From Ampullaceana balthica (lineage: Eukaryota; Mollusca; Gastropoda; Lymnaeidae): a DNA stretch of 64,000 nucleotides. Under the pieces are notes generated by a model, which was given only the letters and a program-made list of their open reading frames with translations, was not told the DNA's origin and made no database searches. The stretch is from assembly GCA_944989445.1 (NCBI GenBank), contig CALYLW010000315.1, positions 186,001-250,000 of the forward strand. The letters are read 5' to 3'. Made by a program: the position numbers and the translations under genes. Within the stretch, counting starts at the first letter, position 1. The number at the start of each line of letters is the position of its first letter. This document shows, piece after piece, positions 46,340-56,834 of the stretch.

Positions 46340-48922
46340 GTAATAAAATTAGGAGTGTACCGGATTTCGGCTCCGGAAAATCCGGAATGCGGGCATTTTA
46401 CAAATCTGGCTCCAGCTGCGACAGGATTTCGCTTCATAAATCCGACTGGCCAGTAGAGCCCTATTATATGCATATATAAAATGTCTCTGGCAAATCCGGA
46501 AATTGGCCATTTTTACAACTCCCGCTCCGGTCGAATTTCATTTCACAAATCCGACTCTGGCCGGATTTTAAAAATTTGAATCCTGTACAGCCCTGAATAA
46601 AATAGACTTTAAAACTTGAGTCCTGTATCTTCTCTTTTTGTTAACTTACTCTAGGTCTAGAGGGAACAGGGTTGTTTTTCAATTTAATGATTCTTACATA
46701 TAGATTGAGACATCCTCAAATCATCCTAAAAATATAAAATGCTTTCACTGTGTATGCTGTTTCAACTATCAATGAGAGGCATATTTATTTAACATCAGTT
46801 TGACTTGATAGTTATTTTTAGCATTATTTCCAGGCTTTATTTAATTTTTAAGAAATAAATATAAATTAACTACAAATTAACTTTTTATATTCTTCCAAGC
46901 TCACTGAAGCATATGAAGCATTCCGATTACGACAAACCGTGAAAATGTTCAATGAAAATAAAATGGTTGCTATCTGTCATATTTTACCTATGACACCAAG
47001 GGATGCATTCAATGTGAAAACAAAGATTGTTACAGCTGGAATGAATTTCATTTTTTCAAAAAACAAATGGTCAAAGTAAGTGACTTGCAACAAATTAAGA
47101 TGATAAGTTGAAAAAAATTGGTTAAATTAAAAGAAAATAGTTGTCATGAAGTAACTTAAATTTGAGCTATTACTATTATTCTTTTAGTTACTAATAAAAT
47201 ATTGTTTGTTTTAACTCAACATTTATTCTGACTTTTGTTTAATCAGCTTTTTTTTTAAACAGGGCAGCAGTTCAAAATACACGATTACAAAATTTGGAGC
47301 CATATTTTACTTCTGACAATGTATACATTGTTAGTCAGGATAACAAAGTTAAAGAACTAATTGCTATTTTACGAAAGACACCGGAGTTACAACTTCTAGG
47401 TACTTAATAATTAAATTAATATTAAAATATGAACATAAGCTATTTCAAAATTATTTTATTGGAACTTCGAGATTGTGTTCTATTTTATACTCCAAATTTA
47501 ATGCTAAGTAACAACTTTGATTGCATCTACTTAAAAGCAATAGTATTAACATTGTATTTAGAGACACCATATGTGCAAACTCAGGTTAACAACAGTTAGC
47601 CCCGTCCGCCGTCCGCCACCCCCAATCAGCGATTCAAAGTTGACCATATCATGGTAAGGATTTTATTTATGTCATTGTATGGGGCTCATCTAGAAAATGT
47701 TCACTAGTGACAATTAAGATTGGTTGAGATGCTTAAGCTATACAAAAAATGTTCTGGACAAGAGAGTTGATTAAATTTAAATGTTGTTATGAATAATTTC
47801 AATCACGAGTTGCCAAAAAATCGGCACACAAAAAATGACTGTTGATTAGTGGAAGAAAGATTTTGGATTTCACGATAACATCTTACGTGTTGTTTACTGA
47901 GAACTCATTAAAAAATTGGGACTCCTATTTTTTTACCAATATTTGCAGAAACATATCACCAGACATTATCTGTCGAGCGCAATAGCGAATACTGTGATTC
48001 CTATGTGAATACTGAACTCGCTTGATTTGTTGAGGATGTCTATTTACAACATGAAATGAAATATAGTTATACACCAGCAATTGGTTTGTTTGCCAGATGT
48101 ATTTTGACTGGTGGGGATTTAACGTTTCCTCTAGTTTTAACACCCTGGAGAAAAGTTTCTTTCAAAAATCTAATAAATCAAATCGGTCATGATGTTTGTG
48201 AAGCAGGTTTGTCTAATACAAAAATAATCATGCAGGAAAATCCAGTTTGAAAAAGAAGCTAGTGGAAGAAAGACAACACTAAATAACGTGAAGAATTTTT
48301 AATAACTGCTCTTTCTTCTTGCATTACAAAATAAAACCTGCTCCTTTTCTGTGTGTCTGCAACAACTCCATTGTGTGTGGATTTATGTAGGAATTTGTTG
48401 CTACAGCGTATTTGCTTATTATATCTCCCTGTAATTTGTGCTGAACATTTCTTAACACTTTTAGATAAAGACTCTGTAGTAAATTCACACACTGCTTTGT
48501 CTGTTTCATTCAGAAGATAAAAAAAAACCCAACCGATTACAAGAAATCACATTTTATTTTGAAGACTTCATTTTGTGGCACATACTACATTTCCATTTTC
48601 TCCTGACATAACTTGGTATACTTCATTAATATCTGCTGTATTGACCAGTGGTCATTACAGACTATTCAAGCATCTCATCCTTTCTTCTTTTTCAGGTGGT
48701 CTTGTTGAAGATCAAATATTATCTCGTGACATGTGGATGAACATAGCAAAACTGCCGAGCTTAGACATTTTACGTGGGGAGCTTGTGACTATTTTGTCTG
48801 CGTCTGCTGCCAAAACATCTCGTCTGCTTGGAAAGCATCAACAGGATTTATCGATCAACCTCGATCAGTTAGTTAGACAAGGTTCAGCTCCTTCTGAAAC
48901 TGATGAGAACAGCAAGGGTTAG
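46130..48922 (+). CDS. MRPL10: Mitochondrial large-subunit ribosomal protein uL10m (MRPL10), complete, 4 exons
   Basis: This protein forms the base of the L7/L12 stalk of the mitochondrial large ribosomal subunit. Exons 46130-46339, 46900-47075, 47263-47399 and 48696-48922 join to 750 bases, encoding 249 residues plus TAG; the human protein is about 260. The start, MASTRGLIVRQFSTSARLLK, is a typical basic, Ser-rich mitochondrial presequence. Family landmarks are NENKMVAICHI, VSQDNKVKELIAILRKTPEL, LLGGLVEDQILSRD and KLPSLDILRGELV, colinear with vertebrate MRPL10. Junction phases are 0, 2 and 1, and each restores the reading frame across GT-AG introns of 560, 187 and 1296 bp. Intron 1 carries a MITE close to its donor. 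Three AATAAA motifs lie at 49013-49045. The gene points away from hyccin. Intact coding suggests it is functional. Confidence 0.93.
46350..46595 (-). mobile_element. hAT-type MITE in MRPL10 intron 1
   Basis: A 246-bp element is bounded by a perfect 8-bp target duplication AATAAAAT (46342-46349 and 46596-46603). Its ends are TAGGAGTGTACCGG and, inverted, CAGGGCTGTACAGG. It is colinear, in inverse orientation, with the copy at 16354-16612. It has no coding capacity. The left duplication is bases +3 to +10 of the intron. Confidence 0.9.
46900..47075 (+). CDS. MRPL10: MRPL10 exon 2
   Basis: The exon is 176 bases after a TTCCAAG acceptor. It encodes LTEAYEAFRLRQTVKMFNEN and NKMVAICHILPMTPRDAF, the start of the uL10 globular domain. 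It ends with two bases of a Lys codon before GTAAGT. Confidence 0.92.
47263..47399 (+). CDS. MRPL10: MRPL10 exon 3
   Basis: The exon is 137 bases after TTTTTAAACAG. It completes the split Lys codon and encodes AAVQNTRLQNLEPYFTSDNV and VKELIAILRKTPELQLL. It ends with the first base of a Gly codon before GTACTT. Confidence 0.92.
47940..48492. other. Decayed open frames inside MRPL10 intron 3
   Basis: On the plus strand, about 47945-48250 reads LQHEMKYSYTPAIGLFARCI then NLINQIGHDVCEAGLSNTKI, with one stop. On the minus strand, 48492-48259 reads SKSVKKCSAQITGRYNKQIR. Neither belongs to a family I recognise. They look like relics of a mobile element inserted in the intron. Confidence 0.25.
48696..48922 (+). 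CDS. MRPL10: MRPL10 exon 4 and stop
   Basis: The exon follows a TTTCTTCTTTTTCAG acceptor. It encodes GGLVEDQILSRDMWMNIAKL, then PSLDILRGELV and a polar tail, with TAG at 48920-48922. The GG-then-D/E pattern and KLPSL match the family. Confidence 0.92.
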
Positions 48923-49012
48923 TGTGCTGTGTGGGAAATGGCTCATTGAATAGATTTGTTGTAGAATTTGTTTGCATGTGACACAGTTTCATGTCGGTTT
49001 TTCTATGATATA

Positions 49013-49045
49013 AATAAACATTTGAATAAATATTACAGCAATAAA
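49013..49045 (+). terminator. MRPL10: Candidate MRPL10 polyadenylation signals
   Basis: Three AATAAA hexamers (49013-49018, 49025-49030, 49040-49045) lie about 90-120 bases after the stop codon, in an AT-rich stretch. Confidence 0.6.
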
Positions 49046-50110
49046 AGCTCAAAATTTTAACTATATGTTTCTTTCAGATTTTTTCCTACTCTATATTTGT
49101 TTTCTCAATGGCCATTGGTCATCGTTTTCTAAGTTAGCTAGTTTTAGATTTATTTAGATTGAGACATCTAGTTTATGTGATGGAGGGTCTGACTGGTTTA
49201 ATTAATATTTGGGCATTATCACAGGTCAAACTAGTGCTCCTGTCTTAGTTGGTGGTTTTTTGGTGGGTTTTTTTTAGTGAGAACTCAGATTCAATCAAAT
49301 TTACCAGGCTTGTGTCAGAGTAAAAATATCTCACAGGAAGCCCCACAATTACAGAAAACAAGATGCATGTTACCCCCCCAAAAAAAAATCATAATCCAAT
49401 TTGAATGAAAAATATTCCAAGAAGATGAAGGATGTGTCCAGGTTTACTAATATGACAATTTTTTGAGAATGTACTTCATTTCAGTAAAGTTTCACTTGAA
49501 TTTGAAGCAATAGTTGAGCATAAGAACGCTCTTTACTTCTGTTCAGTTTTTGTCATGATGAAGACGCTATTCAAATGACTATAGACTATACATATAACAG
49601 CACAGGCAAAGAAAGTGTGTAGTCCAGTCATTGTATAAAAATTCCTTAGCATTCTAATAATGACAAACTGGTCTAAGCAATATATAAAAGTGAAAGAACA
49701 TGAAATCGATTGCAGTCTTTAGAAAAAAAAATAATAAACAACAGGAGGGAAACATACATAAAATAACAAGGGTTTGTCTTGCAGATAAGTGTGTTTGAAG
49801 GGAAAGTTCCAATCAAATAGTTACCGCCGCAATAGTCTACATCTGTAAGGGCCAAAGCTGGTGAATGTCAATATGAAACCAGCACTGCAAATAGTTCATT
49901 GAACATTATTATTATTGTAGTTGAAATACCAGTTTGTCATATTATTCACATGTCTAGCATCAGTCACACACAGCACAATGGGTTTACATATTTAGGTGAT
50001 GTTCTTAATTTCCATTTAAGTCTCATGATGGTCATTGTTATGTCTGATGTCATGCACATCTCATGTCAATGTCACTAATGATGTGATGTCATTTATCCCA
50101 TGTGTGTACT
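49046..50110. other. Downstream of MRPL10, no gene recognised
   Basis: Ordinary AT-rich sequence. 49980-50100 is rich in TGATGTCAT/CATGTCA words and may be a decayed short repeat. Confidence 0.35.
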
Positions 50111-50325
50111 TTATCTGTGATAGATCTGATGTTCCTGGCTATTCAAATCTGTGATAGATCTGATGTTCCTGGCCAATCAAATCTGTGATAGATCTGATGT
50201 TCCTGGCCAATCAAATCTGTGATAGATCTGATGTTCCTGGCCAATCAAATCTGTGATAGATCTGATGTTCCTGGCCAATCAAATCTGTGATAGATCTGAT
50301 GTTCGTGACCAATCAAATATGTGGC
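50110..50325. repeat. 34-bp tandem repeat, about 6 copies
   Basis: The unit is ATCTGTGATAGATCTGATGT followed by TCCTGGCCAATCAA, nearly perfect, each with a GATAGATC core. Confidence 0.95.
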
Positions 50326-50865
50326 CTGATGAAGAAATCTGATTGTATTTCACATTTTCTTACAAGTACAAGACATTCTTTGCATGAATAAACAAAAACA
50401 ACTACAGTAGTGTGGGGCTCTATGGAAAGCTCACAGTGGGGGTGTCCCACCTGACCCACACCATGACACGACCCTGACTAAAGCATCCATCAACCCAACC
50501 CATCATTTGATCTGGTGTACATCAGTGGACTGCAGGTTAATGTCCAAGTTATTGATTTAACCATGCTGTGAAGGAGTGCAACCAATCTCAACGTTATCAT
50601 TAGACAGTTATTGCTGGAGAAATCAATGGCTTCTTGCCATAAATATAATCCCCCTCTGCACATGATTATAATACATAATGTGTGTGGGGGGGGGGTGGTG
50701 GTTATAGTTTAAGTTTTACTTAAAACAATTTTTGAAATGATCGGTGATCTTGCTTGTTGTTAGTTAACGTGTTGGGTTTTTTTGGGTTAACTTTAGCCTT
50801 AGTTTTGGTCGATTTTTGTTTGTTTCATTGGCTCATATGGGTCCAAGGGGGCGTGGTTTAGTGTC
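50326..50865. other. No gene recognised
   Basis: Unique sequence with a G-run at about 50690. Confidence 0.35.
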
Positions 50866-50869
50866 ATCA

Positions 50870-51075
50870 ACTTGTCAATAAATGATCGTGTGGTTGAGTG
50901 TCTAACATGTCATCAAATGATCATATAGTTGTGTCTAACTTGTCATCAAATGATCGTGTGGTTGAATGTCTAACTTGTCATCAAATGATCGTGTGGTTGA
51001 GTGTCTAACTTGTCATCAAATGATTGTGTGGTTGAGTGTCTAACTTGTCATCAAATGATTGTGTGGTTGAGAACA
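50870..51075. repeat. 35-bp tandem repeat, about 5.5 copies
   Basis: The unit is TGATCGTGTGGTTGAGTGTC followed by TAACTTGTCATCAAA. One copy is shortened. Confidence 0.92.
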
Positions 51076-51099
51076 TGCTCATTTTCAAATAGATAAAAA

Positions 51100-51440
51100 A
51101 GGTTTTTATTGGGGGGGGGGCAATGCTTTGTGACGTAATTTTGGAGGGGGGTATATTTTTTTAATTTTTTTTTAGACGAGGGGTTGGAAAATTCGGCCAA
51201 ATTCACGTGACCTCATTTATGTTCGGAACCTTATTTGAATGTGTAGACCTGTCGGTAAACGCCTGCACAGAGGCGTCACTAGGGTTGGTGTCACCCAGTG
51301 CAGTAGCTCAAGATGTCACCCCATCATAATTTACCCCATATACCTCCTCCGAGTCTGCCAGTGTCAAAGAACGGGAACATACATAATTTTGCATATTGGT
51401 GTCACCCCTTGTGATGGTGTCACCCGGTGCGGTCCGCACA
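51100..51440. repeat. Fragments of decayed DNA-transposon families
   Basis: 51125-51230 (TTTGTGACGTAATTTTGGAG, then CGTGACCTCATTTATG) resembles one half of the element at 52043-52568. 51266-51440 starts AGAGGCGTCACTAGGGTTGG and has GTGTCACCCGGTGCGGTCCG, resembling 13596-13710 at both ends. Confidence 0.5.
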
Positions 51441-52042
51441 CCCCGCATATCATTAAAATTACAAATATTTAAGTAAAATTTACATCATACATCATTTACT
51501 ATACCGTGGAAAAAGGGATCAAGCGAAGAAAGGAAAGGGGTGGGACCCCTTCCCAAAAATAAAGCATGAAAGAAGAACATAAAGGAAATGTTAGAAATTA
51601 CAATTTACAGTTTACATTTTTTTAACCTTGAAAAAATACTTTATTGTAACTTTATGTAGACCTATAGATCTACAAATATTCTAAATATGCACTTTTTACG
51701 GGAAAGTAAAACAGATCACAAAATAAATCAACATTTTTTATTATATCCTTATTGGTGAGGGAAACGTGGTGGTGTCAGTGGTGGTACACACTACCCCCGC
51801 CCCTTTTTCCGTTGCTTTTTTTTAAATATGGGTTCAAGTGAATTACACTACATTGTCATAACACATTTTACTTTTACCATCAACAACTTCTACGATTTTT
51901 GGGGGTTTGCTTTGTTAACTCCAAAAGAAAAAGAACTGAGCAGTGCTTGCTTGCTTTTTTTTTAACCAGATGTTTAGAAGAATTTCAAGGAAACGGCCTT
52001 GTTTCAGGCGCATCCTTTTAACTTCTATTTTCATGGAGCAAA
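51441..52042. other. No gene recognised
   Basis: AT-rich unique sequence. Confidence 0.35.
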
Positions 52043-52568
52043 AGGGCCGTCCATAAATGACGTCAGGGGGCGGAGGGGGTCACGCATTTGTGACGAGGGG
52101 GAGGGGGGTGTTTAAGAGATGTGATGTCACATCAAATCGCTCACCTTTAAATAAAAGTTCCACTTAAAAATTGGATTGCTTGCAATTTATTTAACGACGT
52201 TTTCAATGGCTTCACACGTATTACGCTATTAGAGGGCAGTCTTACACTAAATACATACTTAAAATTAAATGCAGCGCTTTTTTTTCTATTAAAAAAAGGT
52301 ACCGGAACGCAATGTGAAAAGGCATTCCAGGCAGTAATAAAATAAGTAGGTGGGAAAAAAGGTGCATGAACCCAGTCCCGGTGCGTTAAGCGAAAAAAAT
52401 GACAAAAAAGTAATTTGCAACATGCTATTTTCAATTAGAAAATACGGCTTTTAAAAGAGGAGGTGGTTCAAAGCTTTGTGACGTCATATTGGAAGGGGGG
52501 TCTAAATTTTTGTGACGAAAAGGGGAGGGGGGTAAAAATTGGCTAAAATCGTCATTTATGGACGGCCT
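52043..52568. mobile_element. TIR element of about 526 bp with CRE-like ends
   Basis: The left end AGGGCCGTCCATAAATGACG and inverse right end AGGCCGTCCATAAATGACGA are nearly identical over about 19 bases. Subterminal TTTGTGACGAGGGGGAGGGG and TTTGTGACGAAAAGGGGAGG occur on both sides. There is no transposase. The superfamily is uncertain because no target duplication is clear. Fragments lie at 44985, 51125 and 54325. Confidence 0.7.
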
Positions 52569-52670
52569 AAGGTGACATCTATTCACATTTGCACGAATGT
52601 TTATATTAGACCATTAACATAAAAATATTATTTGAATCAACAACTTGAGTACTTATCAATTATTGCTTTA

Positions 52671-53105
52671 CTAGCGTACACCCGTCAAAAATGACGGAAG
52701 TTTTCAGCTGAAATCTATTTATTTTATAAAAAATGCACTTTTTTTAGGGCGCCTACGGCGCCGACCTTTTTCAAAAGCCCAACTAACTTGTCCTTGTTTG
52801 ATAAATACGAAATATTCAATTTTCTGAAATGTAGGCCTACACAAAGTATTTTATAATATAGGGGTTGCCGTAGGCGCCCCGTTTATTTTTTGATTTTATA
52901 ATTAACCACCATCTAATTCCCTTTTTACAATGTTCCCTTTTCTAAAATTGAAAATATGAGCTAAATCAATGACGTCATATAATATTTTTTACAGCGCATC
53001 TTTAATTTGCACACCTTTTGGTGCATTGGTGCAGTAATTTGGTTTTTCCTGCTTTCTAAAATTAGTAGCGTCAGGACATGCGTGACAATTGCAAATTATA
53101 TATAG
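52671..53105 (-). mobile_element. Helitron-like family H2, copy 1
   Basis: On the minus strand it ends with a CCGTCATTTTTGACGG hairpin, GTGTACG, then CTAG followed by T, as expected of a Helitron 3' end. The interior contains GGCGCCTACGGCGCC-type palindromes at 52748 and 52866. The other end has GACGCTACTAATTTTAGAAA. Confidence 0.6.
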
Positions 53106-53261
53106 TTTTATAGTTTACACGGTCTCGTATCATTATATACAATTTTTAATAGAATTTCCGACGCTGATTTTTTGTTAAAACTTTCCCTGCACTTTAGTCA
53201 ACAAATCTCACACTGTCCCTTCCTACCCCTTATATTGTTGAAGAATCAATCAAATTGATTT

Positions 53262-53540
53262 ATGAACAGTGAGATCAAAGCAGCTGTAAAATTAGTGAAG
53301 AGATCTATTAGATGTAGTGAGCCCTTCAGTACCAATGGTAGGATGTGCAACGTGATGTCATCGTGGTGTGTTTGTAGTTGGACAAAACTAAAAATATCAA
53401 TACATGTCCTGAGAAACCAAAGCCCGGGCTGGGTACGTGGTCAAAACGAAAATCAATGTCCACCAACCTGTTATGGACGTGAATGTGTCAACTTAATCAA
53501 TACTACTATAGGTATAGGACAAGTTTCAAACTGGCCAATA
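53262..53540 (+). other. Open stretch, unrecognised
   Basis: A 104-codon frame starting ATG at 53262 (MNSEIKAAVKLVKRSIRCSE) runs into the 31-bp array. No family is recognised and there are no clear splice sites. Probably fortuitous. Confidence 0.12.
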
Positions 53541-53544
53541 CCTG

Positions 53545-54210
53545 GACGCACACGTTTCAACTTAGCCAATACCTAGTGGCACACATTTCAACTTTACCTA
53601 TACCTAGTCACACACATTTCAACTTTACAAAATACTCCAGTCACACACATTTCAACGTTACTAATACCCAGTCACACACATTTCAACTTTACCAATACCC
53701 AGTGGCACACATTTCAACTTTACTAATACCCAGTCACACACATTTCAACTTTACCAATACCCAGTGGCACACATTTCAACTTTACCAATACCCAGTGGCA
53801 CACATTTCAACTTTACCAATACCCAGTGGCACACATTTCAACTTTACCAATACCCAGTGGGCACACATTTCAACTTTACTAATACCTAGTCACACACATT
53901 TCAACTTTACCAATACCCAGTGGCACACATTTCAACTTTACTAATACCTAGTCACACACATTTTAACTTTACCAATACCCAGTGGCACACATTTCAACTT
54001 TACTAATACCTAGTCACACACATTTTAACTTTACCAATACCCAGTGGCACACATTTCAACTTTACTAATACCCTGTCACACACATTTTAAACTTTACTAA
54101 TGCTCCGTCACACACATTTTAACTTTACCAATACCCAGTCACACACGTTCAACGTTACTAAGACCCAGACTCACACATTTCGAATTTACCAATACCCGGT
54201 TGCACACATT
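53545..54210. repeat. 31-bp tandem repeat, about 21 copies
   Basis: The unit is ACACATTTCAACTTTACCAA followed by TACCCAGTGGC. A variant with CTAATACCTAGTCAC alternates with it in the right half, forming a 62-bp dimer pattern. Confidence 0.95.
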
Positions 54211-54317
54211 TTGTGTAAGTCTCATATCGTAACACGTGTGAAGCCATTGAAAACGTGATTAAATAAATTGAAAGCAATCAAATATTTAGTGGAAGTTTTA
54301 TTTAAAGTAGCGCGTTT

Positions 54318-54450
54318 TAATGTGACGTCACATTTCTTAAACACCACCTCCCCCTCGTCACACATCGTCACAAATGCGTGACCTCAACCCCTCCACCCCC
54401 TTTTTTCTCTTTTTTTTTGGCGCGTGACGTCATTTATGGGAGGCCCATGT
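54318..54450 (-). repeat. Fragment of the CRE-ended TIR element
   Basis: The plus-strand sequence ends GCGTGACGTCATTTATGGGA GGCCC, the inverse of the 52043 left end, with the C-rich complement of the GAGGGGGAGGGG blocks. Confidence 0.6.
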
Positions 54451-54538
54451 ATTCCCATAAGATATCATTCCAAATGATATAAACATGCATTATCGTTGAA
54501 GCTCTAAAAAAAACCTTAACAATTTATTTAGACTAAAA

Positions 54539-54575
54539 AACCCTCATTATAATATTATATATTATAATGAGGGTT
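54539..54575. repeat. Perfect 17-bp inverted repeat with a 3-nt loop
   Basis: AACCCTCATTATAATAT, TAT, ATATTATAATGAGGGTT: the arms are exactly complementary. A short TA run follows. Confidence 0.95.
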
Positions 54576-55155
54576 ATATATATATATTTATATAAGTAGG
54601 TGACAAAAGATTCATAGGCTAAACCCACACTTGTATGCTTTTCTTTCTTTGTCAAACTGATTTTAGCTTCTTAATAAGCCAGCTACAGAAATATTATTTT
54701 TAAAATAAGTGGGGGAAAAAATCATACGTCTTACAGATAACTAAAGTAAGCTCTATCTAGTATAAGTTCGTTTTATGTATAGTATTTTTTTTCTTTGTGT
54801 TTCAGTGGTGGGAAGGGGGGATGGGTGCTGATGGACTGGCCCGCCTGGGCGTCACTTTTTATACTGAGGAGCCCCACTTTCATTAAGTGGCAAAGCTTTC
54901 CTTTGGGGCTAAGAGGCAAAACTTTGATCCTAAAACAATTTTTAATGAATACAGTCAATGTTATTGAAAGGAAAGGGTTAATGAAAGTGACGCAATATTC
55001 AGATCATTCAAACGTCATACAAAACAAAATAAGGCTCTAGAAACGTAACATATTTTAAGATTTGGACAGTTGAGGAAAATGCATAACAAAGGACTAAAAC
55101 CAGGATTCACAGAAAAGCAATAATCATACGCGATAAAACAATGAGTATATATTTA
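54576..55155. other. No gene recognised
   Basis: Unique sequence. Stretches near 54800-54950 are open in both directions but match no family. Confidence 0.35.
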
Positions 55156-55530
55156 CTAGGTTGTGCGGCGGCGCCCACTTTTTTAGGGCGCCTACGGCGC
55201 CCACCTTTATCAAAAGCCAAACTAACTTGTCCTTGTATGATAAATACGTAATATTATACTTCCTTAAATGTAGACAAAGTATTTTATAATAGGGGTTGTA
55301 GGGCGCCTACGGCGCCCACTTTTTTTTTGGTCAAAAGCCCAAGTAACTTATACTTGTATGATAAATACTAAATGTTCCTGAAATGTACACAAAGTAGCCT
55401 ATTTACATAATATTTTTTTTACAGTGCTAATCACCACACGATTTTTAAACTAATTTTAGAAAGCAGCGCACCAAATTACTGCACCAAAAAATAACTCTTT
55501 GAGTCAGTCAGCACTGTTTACAACACAAAT
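55156..55530 (-). mobile_element. Helitron-like family H2 relative, copy 2
   Basis: It shares AACTTGTCCTTGTNTGATAA, the GGGCGCCTACGGCGCCC palindrome (55187 and 55300) and AGAAAGCAGCGCACC with copy 1. The minus-strand terminus reads CAACCTAG followed by T. The terminal CCGTCA hairpin is replaced by the GGCGCC type. Confidence 0.5.
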
Positions 55531-55704
55531 GCTGACGTCAAAGGCTAGTGCGTTGTTTGGTTAATGTTAATCTGGAAACCAAAATGATTATGATTTTTAA
55601 GTCTATATTTTCAATTTTTTAAAAAGCAGAGTGATGTCCCTTAGCGTTAGGCCAAAGTGAGTCAGTCATACATAATTGAGGGTAAATATATATATATTAT
55701 ATAT

Positions 55705-55971
55705 GTGGCAGCGCGCTCGACTGGCATACCGATGGTCACGGGTTCGAATCCATGTGAAGGCATGCATTTATTCCCGGGGCATAGGGCGTCCTTGACTCAC
55801 CCAGCACCGAATGGGTACCTAACACTAGTTAGGCGGCTGGGTAATGCGTGGAACCCACAAAGCCGTGGCCTGTGAACGCTGCATCATTTGCCAACAGATC
55901 ATCTGTCATGGTCTGTGGACGCAATTATCTTCTGCATAGAAGGAGCGTCTGTAAAGATAAGATAAGATAAT
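55705..55971 (+). mobile_element. tRNA-derived SINE, copy 3
   Basis: The head GTGGCAGCGCGCTCGACTGG, B box GGGTTCGAATCC, body TAATGCGTGGAACCC and CCTGTGAACGCTGCATC, tail GGACGCAATTATCTTCTGCA, AGAAGGAGCGTCTG and GATAAGATAAGATAA. It is preceded by a TA run. Confidence 0.9.
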
Positions 55972-55987
55972 ACTCACAAATATGATA

Positions 55988-56280
55988 TTATCTTATCTTA
56001 TCTGTTTCAGACGCTCCTTCTATACAGAAGATTATTGCGTCCTACGCTTATCTATGGTTTGTGTTTAGTCCTGCATTCTTATTAGAGTTTTAAATGTTGA
56101 TAAAGTGTTGGCTTTCCTGGTTTCTTCAGTCAACCCATTCCACGCCCGAATTCCGGACGGGAAGAACGAAAATTTGTATGAGTTTGTTCTCGCATACGGA
56201 ATAAGAAAGGTTTTTTTATCCTTATGTCTATCTGAGGGTTGTATTAAGTTATCTTTGTGTTGTATTTTGTATTTTTGTGT
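55988..56280 (-). pseudogene. 3' end of LINE family L, copy B
   Basis: The inverse of the sequence is closely similar to 40170-40470: AACCTTTCTTATTCCGTATG, FPSGIRAWNxL coding, GGACTAAACACAAACCATAG and the AATAATCTTCTGTATAGAAG tail. It is shorter at its 5' end than copy A and lies tail to tail with SINE copy 3, 16 bp away. Confidence 0.88.
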
Positions 56281-56834
56281 TGATATTCAAGTAGACACCA
56301 TAAAACTATTATTTAAACTATAAGTAACTTACGTAAAGAATATGTAACACATATTGCGTTATGCGGATAAAGCCCGTGGCTAACGCTTCAAAGTGCACAC
56401 TATCTTGATAAATTTGCCGGAAATTGTTTATTGTTATGGGATGACGATGGCTTTCTTTGATAGCGCCAACCTCCCAGCATGCTTGTCGCGCTCTTATTTT
56501 CAAATACTATCTCATATTTTAAAAAAATTATTATAAAATAATAAATAAAAAAATAGTAAAACTTCAAATTTTTTTCAAATTTGGCTTTCTTGTCACATTT
56601 CTTAGGAAATTTCTGAAAACTGCTCAATAATTTTCATGTAGCTGATTCAAAGAATAGCACGCCAAGGTACTTTGTCCTGTGTCCATCCACTCCGGGAAAT
56701 TTCAGAAGGTACTGCGTTGAAGAATGTAGCAGCCCCTTTAGAGATACATGTTTTTAGTTGACTCGTCTAAATACAGTGACGCTGGTCAATCCATGCAACC
56801 GTTAGTCAGCGTCCGAACAATCTAATCTTCTTGG
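56281..56834. other. No gene recognised
   Basis: AT-rich, with an A/T homopolymer-rich stretch at 56518-56580. Confidence 0.35.

Noticed and set aside
46159..46473. 104-codon minus-strand frame
   Set aside because: Antisense shadow of MRPL10 exon 1 and the adjacent MITE.
53262..53944. Frames of 104 and 153 codons
   Set aside because: The second is the translation of the 31-bp array, and the first has no recognised family or splice sites.
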